A stretch of 64,000 nt of DNA from Kiloniellales bacterium (lineage in GTDB: Bacteria > Pseudomonadota > Alphaproteobacteria > Kiloniellales > JAKSDN01), in the NCBI GenBank assembly GCA_028280455.1, contig JANQLT010000057.1:124001-188000 (forward strand), given 5' to 3'. Shown one piece after another: positions 54,206 through 63,248 of the stretch. The notes under the pieces are model-generated. The model searched no databases. It saw only the letters and a program-made list of their open reading frames with translations, and was not told where the DNA came from. The position numbers and the translations under genes were made by a program. The stretch's first letter is position 1, and every line of letters starts with the position of its first letter.

Positions 54206-55687
54206 ATGACGCAAATTCCGATCAGTCTCGAGGAGACTTCGGGGGCAACGCTCCAGGAGCGTATTTACAATGGTATCCGCAGCGCCGTCCTGGATCGCCG
54301 GCTTGCGTCGGGCTGCCGATTGCCCTCGTCGCGGGATCTCGCCGAGACCTTGACGGTGTCCCGCAACACGGTCGTCCTGGCATACGATCGGCTCGCTGCC
54401 GAAGGCTACATCGAGCTTAGGAGCGGCGTCGGCACCTTCGTCTCGAACGATCTGCCCGAGGAGTGTTTCCGGCCGGAAACCGTCGACCGGTCGCAGTCCG
54501 AGGACCAAGCAGACCAAGCTCGACGCCATCCGAACATCACCTTTGTCGGTCAAAGGCCGATCATCATCGAGAAGGGGGCCAACCTGCCCTCCATCGACTT
54601 TTGGTACGGCAGGGCCAGCCGCCACAGCTTCCCGATCGAAACCTGGCGCCGGCTCATAGCCCACAACCTGGGTCGCGCCGCCGCGAACCTGGTCGAGTAT
54701 CCGCCGGCGGCCGGCTTGCCGGAGCTCAGGCACGCCATCGCCGAGCACGTCGCATCGAACCGGGGGGTCAAGACCGACTGGCGCAACATCATCGTGACCG
54801 CCGGTGCGCAGGAGGCCTTCGACATCATAGCCAAGCTCTTCGTCAGGCCCGACACGCCGGTCGCGATCGAGAGCCCCTGCTACCAAGGCATCGCCTTCGT
54901 GCTCCGAGCGCATGGCGCCCGACTGGTGCCGATTTCGGTCGATGCGAAGGGCCTGGATCTCGACAGCCTCGAGCAGCAGTCGGAGGCCGCGCTTGTCTGC
55001 GTCACGCCCTCGCACCAGTTTCCGACCGGAGAGACGCTGACTCTCGAGCGCCGCCTTCGGATGCTTCGCTGGGCGGAGCGGGTCGGCGCCTACATCGTCG
55101 AAGACGACTACGATAGCGACTTCCGCTATTCCGATCCGCCGATTCCGGCGATGGCCGGGTTGGACGAGGGGCGCGACACGGTGATCTACGTCGGTACCTT
55201 CTCCAAAGCGCTCGGGGCCGGCATGCGGACGGGTTTCATGATCGTGCCGGATCGGGCCCTGAAATCGGCGATATCCGCCAAGGCTTTGGCAAGCCAAGGA
55301 CAACCTTGGCTCGACCAAGTGGTCCTCGCCGAGTTCATCAGCTCCGGCGGCTACCGCCGGCACCTGCGCAAGCTGCGCCAGGCCCAGAAGCGGTCCCGCG
55401 ACGCCCTGCTCCGGGCTTTCAAGAAGCACTTCGGTGCCGTCGACATCTCCGGCGCGGAAGCGGGCATGCATCTCATGTGGCGCCTACCGAGCAACTTCCC
55501 AAGCGCACACGATCTCGCGCTCGTCGCTCGCGAGTTCGATGTCGGCATATACCCGCCGTCGGCGGCCGGCGCCGAGATCTTCGGGCAGGCGGAGCACTCC
55601 ATCGTGCTCGGCTATCCTTCCCTGACCGAAGCCCAGATCGCCGAGGGCATTTCGCGGGTGAGAATGGCGCTCGACCACATGAAGTAG
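54206..55687 (+). CDS. MocR/GabR-type regulator (GntR HTH fused to PLP aminotransferase domain)
   Basis: A 493-residue PLP-dependent regulator. The N-terminal GntR winged helix reads LPSSRDLAETLTVSRNTVVLAY; residues 110-490 are an aminotransferase fold with YPPAAGLPELRHAIA, IVEDDYDSDFRY and the PLP lysine in TFSKALGAGMRTGF. Such proteins usually control adjacent amine or vitamin B6 genes. It is separated from hutI by 195 bp holding a TATACT -10-like hexamer. The downstream channel, importer and glutamine-synthetase-type genes are likely targets, rather than the cmu operon. Confidence 0.92.
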   Translation: MTQIPISLEETSGATLQERIYNGIRSAVLDRRLASGCRLPSSRDLAETLTVSRNTVVLAYDRLAAEGYIELRSGVGTFVSNDLPEECFRPETVDRSQSEDQADQARRHPNITFVGQRPIIIEKGANLPSIDFWYGRASRHSFPIETWRRLIAHNLGRAAANLVEYPPAAGLPELRHAIAEHVASNRGVKTDWRNIIVTAGAQEAFDIIAKLFVRPDTPVAIESPCYQGIAFVLRAHGARLVPISVDAKGLDLDSLEQQSEAALVCVTPSHQFPTGETLTLERRLRMLRWAERVGAYIVEDDYDSDFRYSDPPIPAMAGLDEGRDTVIYVGTFSKALGAGMRTGFMIVPDRALKSAISAKALASQGQPWLDQVVLAEFISSGGYRRHLRKLRQAQKRSRDALLRAFKKHFGAVDISGAEAGMHLMWRLPSNFPSAHDLALVAREFDVGIYPPSAAGAEIFGQAEHSIVLGYPSLTEAQIAEGISRVRMALDHMK

Positions 55688-55914
55688 GAGAGGCTGGCAC
55701 AGTCCTCCCGCACTGGTCGCAGCCGGCTCCGTCCTGCAACCCGAACACAGTTCCCCGGCACCATCGGTTTTTTCCGATCTGGCTCCACCCATGGAGCCGG
55801 AAATACCTATCCTGCAGCGTCAGGTCCCTACGCAAACAACTGGGCCCAGGTCATTCGCCGATCATCGGCGTTTGCTCGAGAGGCTCAAGCAAGACAACGG
55901 AGGCACAGGGACAG

Positions 55915-56550
55915 ATGACGCACCTGGTCCTGTTCTTTGTCGGTTCTGTCTATCTGATCAATGGCTTAGCCTTGCTGGGCTTGATCGAGCCGCGGAGCTC
56001 CGCGCCGCTCAATATCTTCATCGGGGCGCTCCTGCTGGCCGTGACCGGTTACCTCGTCCTACCCCTGAGTGATCTCTCAGCGCCCGGCAGCCTCGAGACG
56101 GTCTTCGGCTCGGTCGGCTATCTGCTGTTCGCGCTCACCTTTCTCTACGTCGGCGTCATCAACTACACGGGTCACCCCAACGAGGGACTCGGGTGGTACT
56201 GCGGCTGGTCGGCGCTGGTCGCCGCCTGCCTTGCCGTCGTTCAGTTCACGCAGTTCGGCGATGTGAAGAGCGGCGCGCTCTGGTCGGTGTGGACCGTCGT
56301 CTTTGCGGCCTTCTTCGCCTTGATCATTCTCAAGGTTAATCGATTTGATCGCGCGACCGGCTGGTTCGTCATCGTCGCTGGCTTCACGACCTGCTTCTTT
56401 CCGGGCGGCCTGCTGATCCTCGGCCTTTGGAGCGCTTTGTCGAACGGGCTCGTGCTGGTCATCGAGTTCGGCACGATCGCGCTGTTCGGCCTGTTCCTCC
56501 TGCGTGCGCCACAGAAGACAGCGCCCGCCCCAGAGAAGCAGCGGGCGTGA
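55915..56550 (+). CDS. AmiS/UreI family channel or transporter
   Basis: A 211-residue membrane protein with six or seven hydrophobic segments, matching the AmiS/UreI family (LVLFFVGSVYLINGLALLG at the start, FLYVGVINYTGHPNEGLGWYCGW in the middle). Family members pass urea or short-chain amides. The open frame begins far upstream, but GGAGG near 55899 and ATG 55915 mark the start. It stands alone between MocR and the ABC importer on the same strand; the 227 bp before it contain no gene. It suggests nitrogen-compound uptake for the region. Confidence 0.87.
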   Translation: MTHLVLFFVGSVYLINGLALLGLIEPRSSAPLNIFIGALLLAVTGYLVLPLSDLSAPGSLETVFGSVGYLLFALTFLYVGVINYTGHPNEGLGWYCGWSALVAACLAVVQFTQFGDVKSGALWSVWTVVFAAFFALIILKVNRFDRATGWFVIVAGFTTCFFPGGLLILGLWSALSNGLVLVIEFGTIALFGLFLLRAPQKTAPAPEKQRA

Positions 56551-56684
56551 CATGCCAATCGACGGAAAATCCAAGGATCTTCCGGTCCTTCGCAAGCCCG
56601 GGACCGCGACCTTGCGGCCTCCGCGTTTGCAGCAACGACAAGGGTCGTGGCGCCACGCCGTGGCCTGATACCGAGGAGGTGGAA

Positions 56685-58256
56685 ATGTCGGAGTTTGGAA
56701 AACAGATTGACTCTGTACTTGAGAGCTATGCCGAGGGCGAGATCGGCCGTCGCGACTTCGTTCGGCGTATGGTCGGGCTTGGGATCACGGCGTCGGTGGC
56801 CGGTGCGCTTGCCGGCTCTCCGCTGGCGGTGCGCAAGGCTTGGGCGGCCGACATCAAGGGCGCAGAGGACCGCGCCTGGGCGCTGGCCAAGGAGGCTGCC
56901 GCCAAGGCCGAGAAGAAGACCCTGACGCTCCTGATCCCGACGGGCTCGATCGGCAACATGCAGCCCTACGTCGAGCTCTGGAAGAACGAGCTCGGGATCA
57001 CCTTGGAGTTCATCGAAGAGCCGGACGAGGTCGTCCACACCAAGGGCATGCAGGAGGCCGTCGCCAAGACCGGCCGCTACGACGTCATGATGCCGACGGC
57101 CATGTCCTACCCCGATTGGATCGACTCCGGCGTCATCTACGACCTCACGGACTGGACGGAGACACACCAGCCCGACCTGTTCCACCCGGAATGGGGCGTC
57201 GTCTTCCCGGCTAGCCATCATGCTCAGCTCTACAACGGCCGCGTCGCCGGGCTGCTGAACGATGGCGACCAGATCACCCTGCTATGTCGCAAAGACCATC
57301 TGACCGATTCGGACAAGATGAAGGCCTTCGCCGACAGGTATGGATACCCCCTGGCGGTGCCGAAGACATGGAAGGAATACCACGACCTCGCAGCGTTCAT
57401 GCACGACCCTGACAACAAGTTCTTCGGCAGTCAGGAGTACCGCTCGCGCTACTACGTCAAGTGGATGTTCATGCAGAGGTTGGTCTCGAAGGGCCGGCTC
57501 TATTTCGACGATGACGTGAACCCGACGTTCAACTCGGAAGAGGGTCTTGCCGCGCTCGAGGACATGCTCGCCGTCAACCCCTACCTGCATCCGGATGCCT
57601 TCAGCTTCACCTGGTCGTCCAACTACAATGCCTTCGGCCGGGGCGAGAGCTTCATGAACATCGTCTGGCCGTCGGGCTTCAAGTATTCGAAAGCCCCTTC
57701 GACCGGGCCGGGCACGACCGGCAAGATCGCGGCCACGGTGATGCCGGCCGACACGCTGAAGGACGGCACGCTGCTCTATGCCGGCCTGTTCTGCTGGGGC
57801 TTCGGCTACACGGTCTCCAAGTACTCGGAGAACCCGGAGCTCGCTTACGCCTATGCCCAGTGGATGACCTCGCCGACGATCTCCGCGGACGCCATTCCCT
57901 ATCTCGGCGGATACTCGGATCCCTATCGGCTCAACCACATGCTGGCGCCGACCCAGCGGCTGATCGACACCTATTCGCCGGAGTACCTGGACACGCTCTA
58001 CAACAACATGGTCAACACCGTGCCGGACTTCGTGCTGCCCGGCGGCTTCGAGTACCAGGACGCCCTCGATAAGGAAGTCCATGCCTGCATGATCGGCGAC
58101 AAGACGCCGAAAGAGGCCCTCGACGACGCCGCGCGCGGCTTCGAGCGGATCACCCGCCGGATCGGCAAGGACAAGGTCAAGACGTCGTGGCTGTCCCTGG
58201 CCAAGAACCTCGCCGAGCCGATCAAGAAGGCGAGCGGTGCCGATCAGTGGGCTTGA
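56685..58256 (+). CDS. ABC transporter substrate-binding protein with Tat-like signal
   Basis: Periplasmic receptor of about 523 residues, family 1 type. The N-terminus carries a twin-arginine-like signal (GRRDFVRRMVGLGITA ... AWAAD), so it may be exported folded. The mature part has LTLLIPTGSIGNMQPYVELW and GRYDVMMPTAMSYPDWIDSGV. A strong GAGGAGGT lies 5 bp before ATG 56685. It heads a five-gene importer with two permeases and two ATPases. A hairpin follows its stop. The ligand is unknown; neighbours hint at an amine or nitrogen compound. Confidence 0.9.
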   Translation: MSEFGKQIDSVLESYAEGEIGRRDFVRRMVGLGITASVAGALAGSPLAVRKAWAADIKGAEDRAWALAKEAAAKAEKKTLTLLIPTGSIGNMQPYVELWKNELGITLEFIEEPDEVVHTKGMQEAVAKTGRYDVMMPTAMSYPDWIDSGVIYDLTDWTETHQPDLFHPEWGVVFPASHHAQLYNGRVAGLLNDGDQITLLCRKDHLTDSDKMKAFADRYGYPLAVPKTWKEYHDLAAFMHDPDNKFFGSQEYRSRYYVKWMFMQRLVSKGRLYFDDDVNPTFNSEEGLAALEDMLAVNPYLHPDAFSFTWSSNYNAFGRGESFMNIVWPSGFKYSKAPSTGPGTTGKIAATVMPADTLKDGTLLYAGLFCWGFGYTVSKYSENPELAYAYAQWMTSPTISADAIPYLGGYSDPYRLNHMLAPTQRLIDTYSPEYLDTLYNNMVNTVPDFVLPGGFEYQDALDKEVHACMIGDKTPKEALDDAARGFERITRRIGKDKVKTSWLSLAKNLAEPIKKASGADQWA

Positions 58257-58286
58257 GCGCCCCTTACCTCTTCTCCCGTCCGGGAA

Positions 58287-58323
58287 GCCGCGGATCCGGC
58301 GCCTCTAGCGCTGGCTCCGCGGC
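58287..58323. other. intercistronic stem-loop after the binding-protein gene
   Basis: A 37-nt hairpin: outer arms GCCGCGGA/TCCGCGGC, one mismatch, inner arms CCGGCGC/GCGCTGG with one G-U pair, loop CTCTA. It lies between the binding-protein and permease genes and has no U tract. Hairpins at this place in ABC operons commonly protect the upstream mRNA end, so more receptor than permease is made. Confidence 0.6.
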
Positions 58324-58348
58324 CTAACGGCAAGGCGAGAGCGATGAC

Positions 58349-59311
58349 ATGACCGCCGCCGTCGAGTCACAAGAGCCGACCGCCGTGCCGACGCAACGGC
58401 CGGCGGCGCGGCGCGCGAGGCGGCCCAGGAGGCTCGGACTCGGGCGCATCCTGACCTTGCCGGGCCAGATGGTCTCGGTGATCGTCTTGGTCGTGCCGCT
58501 GTCGGTGGCCTTCTACATGAGCTTCACCGACTGGTCGCCAACCCGCGGCTCTTTGTTGGACGCGGCCTTCGTCGGGCTCGAGAACTACTGGGAGCTTCTG
58601 GTCTATGACACCCGCTTCATCGAGGCGGTGATCCGAACGCTGGCCCTGACGGTGGTTTGCCTCTCGCTGGAGTTCACCCTGGGGCTCGGTCTCGCGGTCC
58701 TGTTTCTGCGCAAGTTCCGCGGCAAGTCCTTGCTGTTCTCGGTCCTGCTGACGCCCATGATGGTGCTGCCCGTGGTCGTCGGCTACACCTTTTGGATGCT
58801 GTTCCAGTCGAACGGGCCGATCAATCAGATCATCGCCTTCCTGTTCGGCGCCGACGCCACGCCGGAGTGGTTCCGCGAGGCACCCTTCGCCATGACCGCC
58901 GTCATCGTCACCGAGGTCTGGCACTGGACACCGCTGTTCTTCCTCATCCTGCTCTCCGGCTTGAACGCCGTACCGGACAACTTGACCCGGGCCGCGGTGA
59001 TTCTCGGCGCCAAGCCGCGCCAGGTCTTCTGGCGGGTCATCTTCCCGGTCCTCAAGCCGGTGATCATGGTGGCCCTGGTGATCCGCTCGATGGAGGTCAT
59101 CAAGCTCTTCGACGAAGTCTTCATGCTGACGCGCGGCGGCCCCGGGACCGCCACCGAGACCATCAGCCTCTACATCTACAAGCTCGCCTTCGCCGACTTC
59201 CAGCTCGCCTACGGCGCGGCGGCGGCCTTCCTGGTGCTCGTGGGCACGCTGTTCCTTGTCTCGCTCCTGCTGACGCCGGTCAGCGAGCAATTGATCAAGA
59301 GTCGCCGCTGA
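58349..59311 (+). CDS. ABC transporter permease, sugar/polyamine type (first)
   Basis: A 320-residue MalF-like inner-membrane subunit with six predicted membrane segments after an Arg-rich cytoplasmic tail. Visible are MVSVIVLVVPLSVAFYMSFTDW, the WHWTPLFFLILLSGLNAVP segment, and the coupling loop LTRAAVILGAKPRQVFWRVIFPVLKP. Its stop overlaps the next start (TGATG), linking translation of both permeases. Confidence 0.93.
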   Translation: MTAAVESQEPTAVPTQRPAARRARRPRRLGLGRILTLPGQMVSVIVLVVPLSVAFYMSFTDWSPTRGSLLDAAFVGLENYWELLVYDTRFIEAVIRTLALTVVCLSLEFTLGLGLAVLFLRKFRGKSLLFSVLLTPMMVLPVVVGYTFWMLFQSNGPINQIIAFLFGADATPEWFREAPFAMTAVIVTEVWHWTPLFFLILLSGLNAVPDNLTRAAVILGAKPRQVFWRVIFPVLKPVIMVALVIRSMEVIKLFDEVFMLTRGGPGTATETISLYIYKLAFADFQLAYGAAAAFLVLVGTLFLVSLLLTPVSEQLIKSRR

Positions 59312-60171
59312 TGCCCGCCCGCCCCCTCGGCGTTCCGCTCGCTCTGGTCCTCGCGACGGCGCTCGTGCTGACCCTCTTCCCGATCTTCTGGATCGTGATG
59401 ACCGCGATCAAGCCGCCGACGGACTGGAATGCGGTGCCGGCGATCTGGGTGCCGGCCGAGCCGACCCTGGTGAATTTCAAGACGCTGTTCGATGCCGAAG
59501 CGATCCGCGAGTACGGCGTTGGTGGTGTCAGTCAGTCGGCGACGGCCGCGGTCGGCGGGTCGATACTCGCCTCCGTCGTGGCCACCGCGCTCTCGGTCCT
59601 CATCGGCTTGCTGGCGGCGATCGGGCTGTCGCGCTACGGCAACGCCGGCCGGGCGACGCCGCTGGTCATCCTCTCCGCGCGGATGTTCCCGCCGGCGGCC
59701 ATCGCCGTGCCCTTCGTCATCATCTTCTCGGCGATCAACCTGATCGATACCTACGTCGGCCTGATCGCGATCTATGTAGCGATCACGCTACCCTTCTCGA
59801 CCTGGATGCTGAAGAGCTTCGTCGACGATGTGCCGCGCGAGATCGAGGAAGCCGAGATGATCGACGGCCGCTCACGCCTGATGGCCCATCTGACCGTGAC
59901 CATACCCTTGATACGGGGCGGCCTGTTCTCGACAACGCTCTTCATCTTCATCCTCAACTGGTCGGAGTTCCTCTTCGCACTGGTGCTGTCCTATTCCAGC
60001 ATCAACACGATCCCGGTCCAGCTCGCCAAGTACGTCACCGCCATGGCAGGCACGCTCTACGGCGTGCAGGCGGCGCTCGCGGTGGTGGCGATGGTGCCCC
60101 TCGTTGTCTTCGGCTTCCTGATCCAGAAACACCTGGCGCGCGGCATGACTTTCGGAGCGATCAAGCGATGA
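59311..60171 (+). CDS. ABC transporter permease, sugar/polyamine type (second)
   Basis: A 286-residue MalG-like partner. Features: LFPIFWIVMTAIKPPTDWNAVP at the N-terminus, the ARMFPPAAIAVPFVIIFSAI segment, and the EAA loop VPREIEEAEMIDGRSRLMAHL. The tracked ORF starts inside the first permease; ATG 59311 in the TGATG overlap is the real start. It ends in an ATGA overlap with the first ATPase. Confidence 0.93.
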   Translation: MPARPLGVPLALVLATALVLTLFPIFWIVMTAIKPPTDWNAVPAIWVPAEPTLVNFKTLFDAEAIREYGVGGVSQSATAAVGGSILASVVATALSVLIGLLAAIGLSRYGNAGRATPLVILSARMFPPAAIAVPFVIIFSAINLIDTYVGLIAIYVAITLPFSTWMLKSFVDDVPREIEEAEMIDGRSRLMAHLTVTIPLIRGGLFSTTLFIFILNWSEFLFALVLSYSSINTIPVQLAKYVTAMAGTLYGVQAALAVVAMVPLVVFGFLIQKHLARGMTFGAIKR

Positions 60172-61289
60172 CGGCCGCGCCGAAGCTGGAGCTGCGAGGC
60201 CTGCGCAAGGATTTCGGCGGCTTCACGGCAGTCGACAGCATCGATCTCGAGATCGAGGCCGGCGACACGGTCGCGCTTCTGGGTCCCTCCGGCTGCGGCA
60301 AGTCGACCACGCTCAACATGATCGTCGGACTGGAGGAGCCCACGAGCGGCGACATCCTGGTGGATGGCAGATCCGTGGTCGGCGTTCCGCCGCAGGACAG
60401 GAACATCGGGCTGGTATTCCAGGACTACGCGGTTTTCACCCACATGTCGGTCCGGAAAAACCTGAGCTTCGGCTTGGAGATCCGACGGCGGCCGCGGGCC
60501 GAGATCGGCCGCGCGGTCGACGAGGTGGCGGAGCTGGTCGGCCTGTCCGAGGTTCTGGACGAATCCCCTCGCGTGCTCAGCTCCAGCCAGCTTCAGCGCG
60601 TGGGCATCGGGCGCACCCTGATCATGAAGCCGTCGCTTCTGCTGCTCGACGAGCCACTGAGCAACCTGGAGACCGAGCTTCGGACCGCGATGCGCCAGCA
60701 GCTACGCCAGCTCCAGCTCGAGTACGGCCAAACGCTGATTTATGTCACCCATGACCAGATCGAGGCCATCTCGCTCGCCAACAAGATCGCGGTCATGAGC
60801 ATGGGCGCCATCCGTCAGTTCGACTCGGCGGATCGGACCTACGGCCAACCGGCCCACACCTTTGTAGCGTCCTTCCTCGGCTCGCCGCCCATGAACCTGA
60901 TGGAAGGCGAGCTCCGCCGCGAGGGTCGCGCCCTCTGCTTTGCCAACGGCAGTGCGGCGATCGCCCTGCCGCAAGAAGTCCTGCCTCACGGCGTGGAAGA
61001 GGGACGGGATCTGGTCCTCGGAATCCGGCCGGAATCCCTGCAGGTGGCGGCCGGTGAAGCCGCCATGCTGGAGGCCCGAGTCACGCTCGTCGAGCCGATG
61101 GGCCCGGAGAAGATCGCAACTCTCAGGATCGGAAACTGGGAGCTGAAAGGCTTGTTCGCCGCCGGAACGAGGCTCGTCGAGGGCGAGTTCCTGTCGCTCA
61201 CGGCACAGGCGACTCAGATCTGTCTTTTCGATGGAGCTTCAGGCGTCCGCCTCAATCCGTTGCGCCCGGAGGAGCCGGCATGGGCGTAG
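60168..61289 (+). CDS. ABC transporter ATP-binding protein with degenerate signature motif
   Basis: A 373-residue MalK/UgpC-type ATPase. Walker A GPSGCGKST, Q-loop LVFQDYAVF, Walker B LLLLDEPLSNLE and H-loop YVTHDQIEA are intact, but the signature reads LSSSQLQRV instead of LSGGQQQRV (residues 137-141). A C-terminal TOBE-like domain begins near residue 250. It overlaps the next ATPase by 10 bp. The two proteins probably form a heterodimer in which each compensates for the other's defects. Confidence 0.92.
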   Translation: MTAAPKLELRGLRKDFGGFTAVDSIDLEIEAGDTVALLGPSGCGKSTTLNMIVGLEEPTSGDILVDGRSVVGVPPQDRNIGLVFQDYAVFTHMSVRKNLSFGLEIRRRPRAEIGRAVDEVAELVGLSEVLDESPRVLSSSQLQRVGIGRTLIMKPSLLLLDEPLSNLETELRTAMRQQLRQLQLEYGQTLIYVTHDQIEAISLANKIAVMSMGAIRQFDSADRTYGQPAHTFVASFLGSPPMNLMEGELRREGRALCFANGSAAIALPQEVLPHGVEEGRDLVLGIRPESLQVAAGEAAMLEARVTLVEPMGPEKIATLRIGNWELKGLFAAGTRLVEGEFLSLTAQATQICLFDGASGVRLNPLRPEEPAWA

Positions 61290-62392
61290 CGGCGACCATG
61301 GAGAGGCGCGATGTCCTGGAGCTCGACAAGCTATCCAAGTCCTTCGGCTCTCTCCTCGCGCTCGACAGCTTGGACCTCGTCGTCCCGGTTGGCTCGCTGA
61401 CGGTGATACTGGGACCGGCGGGCGCCGGAAAGACCACGAGTCTGCGCCTGATCGCCGGCCTGGAGACGCCGACAAGCGGGTCCATTCGTATTGCCGGCCG
61501 CGACGTCACCGACCTGCCGACCAACAAGCGCGACGTGGCGATGATCTTCGACAACCTCGCGCTCTATCCGAACAAGACCGGGTTCGAGAACATCGCCAAT
61601 CCGCTAAGGGTCGCGGGAGTCAGGGATCCGGACCTGAGCGAGCGGGTCAATCGGATGGCGGGGCTTCTACAGATCGGCCACATCCTGGACCGGGAGCCGC
61701 GCACGATGAGCGGCGGTGAGCGCCAGCGGGTCGCCTTCGGGCGCGCATTCGTTCGGGAGCCGGCGCTCTTCCTGCTCGATGAGCCGCTTTCGAGTCTCGA
61801 CGCCATGTTGCGCCTGGAGCTGCGCGCCGAGCTCAAGCGTCTACAGCGCGAGCGCGGCTACAGCCTTGTCATGGCGACGCCGGATTTCACCGAGGCACTG
61901 GCCCTGGCCGATGAAGTGATCTTCCTCTGCGAAGGCCGCGTCCATCAGGGCGCGCCGCCCCAGGTGCTATACGACAAGCCCGCCGACATCCGGACGGCCC
62001 GCTTCGTCGGCACGCCGGAGATCAACATCTGCCCGGCCGACTATGAGCCCGGCGAGGGTGGCCGGATTCGCTGTGCCGGAGCTGTCCTGGCCGCGCCTCC
62101 TATGTTCTTGAAGGAATTCGAAGACAAGGCGACCCGCTTTCAGGCGGGGATTAGGCCGGAGGACATCATCGTCCGTGGGCCAGAGGCCGGCAACGTCGTC
62201 GGCAAGGTCATCGACTTGGAGCCGCACGGATTGAAGTCGACGGTCGTCGTCGAGGTCGGCGACAGGGTCCTGCGCGTCAGCTTGGGCGCGAATGCGTCCG
62301 TCGCACCCAAGATGGACGACGCCGTCTCGGTGGAGATCGCGTCCGAGCGGCTCCACGCGTTCGACTACGAGACCGGAATACGCATGTTCTGA
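61280..62392 (+). CDS. ABC transporter ATP-binding protein lacking Q-loop Gln and H-loop His
   Basis: A 370-residue ATPase paired with the preceding one. Walker A GPAGAGKTT, signature MSGGERQRV and Walker B LFLLDEPLSSLD are good, yet the Q-loop has MIFDNLALYP (Asp91 for Gln) and the switch region reads MATPDFTEA with Pro201 where the histidine belongs. A C-terminal TOBE-like domain follows. It closes the importer operon, 64 bp before the amidotransferase gene. Confidence 0.92.
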   Translation: MGVAATMERRDVLELDKLSKSFGSLLALDSLDLVVPVGSLTVILGPAGAGKTTSLRLIAGLETPTSGSIRIAGRDVTDLPTNKRDVAMIFDNLALYPNKTGFENIANPLRVAGVRDPDLSERVNRMAGLLQIGHILDREPRTMSGGERQRVAFGRAFVREPALFLLDEPLSSLDAMLRLELRAELKRLQRERGYSLVMATPDFTEALALADEVIFLCEGRVHQGAPPQVLYDKPADIRTARFVGTPEINICPADYEPGEGGRIRCAGAVLAAPPMFLKEFEDKATRFQAGIRPEDIIVRGPEAGNVVGKVIDLEPHGLKSTVVVEVGDRVLRVSLGANASVAPKMDDAVSVEIASERLHAFDYETGIRMF

Positions 62393-62456
62393 GGATGAGG
62401 TCGAAAGACCGGGTTCGGCCGGAGCCGGCCGCGCGCAACACGACAGGAGAGCAGTC

Positions 62457-63206
62457 ATGAGGTTCTTGGTTCTTCAGCATCTTTCGGTAGAGCATCCCGG
62501 CATCCTGCGCGACTTCTGGAGAACCGAGGGTATCACCTGGGACGTCGCCGAGCTGGATGAAGGGGAGCCAATCCCATCGGGCCTGAGCCACTATGATGCC
62601 TTGATATCGATGGGCGGACCCATGGACGTTTGGCAAGAGGACAAGTACCCGTGGCTCAAAGCCGAAAAGGATGCGATTCGGCATTGGGTCGTCGCGCAGC
62701 AGAAGCCGTTCCTCGGCATTTGCCTCGGCCATCAGTTGCTGGCCGAAGCCATTGGCGGCAGCGTCGGGCCGATGTCCGAGCCTGAGGTGGGTATCGTCTC
62801 CGTGTCGCGCAGCCCGCATGCTTCCGAAGACCCGGTCATGGCCAGCCTGCCCGCCGAGTTCGACTGCTTTCAATGGCACGGCGCCGAGGTCAAGAGCTTG
62901 CCACAGGGCGCCCAGGTCATCGCCGGCAACCGGCACTGCGCGGTGCAGGCCTTCCGCTGGGGCGCCGCGGCCTATGGCTTCCAGTATCACGTCGAGCTGA
63001 CCGAGACGACAGTCTCGGATTGGGCCGACGTCCCGGCTTACAAGGAGTCCCTGGAGGCCGCGATGGGGCCGGGCGCCTGCCCGAGACTCGAGAGCGACGT
63101 GGCGAACAAGCTCGCGGATTTCCAGGACTCCGCTCGCCGCCTGAACGATCAGTTCCTGGCGCTCGTCAATCAGTCGGCTCGGCCGGTCGCGTCGGCCGGC
63201 CTCTAA
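62457..63206 (+). CDS. class I glutamine amidotransferase-like protein
   Basis: A 249-residue GATase1-fold protein like the GMP-synthase glutaminase domain. Nucleophile elbow GICLGHQLLAEA (Cys), FQWHGAE and the catalytic His/Glu pair in YGFQYHVEL are intact. AGGAGA precedes ATG 62457. It may hydrolyse or transfer a gamma-glutamyl amide; its place between an importer and a glutamine-synthetase-type gene suggests a gamma-glutamylation route for an imported amine, by analogy with putrescine use. Unproven. Confidence 0.9.
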   Translation: MRFLVLQHLSVEHPGILRDFWRTEGITWDVAELDEGEPIPSGLSHYDALISMGGPMDVWQEDKYPWLKAEKDAIRHWVVAQQKPFLGICLGHQLLAEAIGGSVGPMSEPEVGIVSVSRSPHASEDPVMASLPAEFDCFQWHGAEVKSLPQGAQVIAGNRHCAVQAFRWGAAAYGFQYHVELTETTVSDWADVPAYKESLEAAMGPGACPRLESDVANKLADFQDSARRLNDQFLALVNQSARPVASAGL

Positions 63207-63248
63207 GGGGTCCATGACCGGCCCTGCAGGATCTGGGAGGTAACCGCA

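Noticed and set aside
54092-55471. 459-residue minus-strand ORF opposite the MocR gene
   Set aside because: The plus-strand protein has a full HTH and PLP site; the minus translation has no recognisable domain.
58367-59290. 307-residue minus-strand ORF opposite the first sugar-type permease
   Set aside because: Composition is almost all charged residues and His/Gln, the mirror image of a hydrophobic permease.
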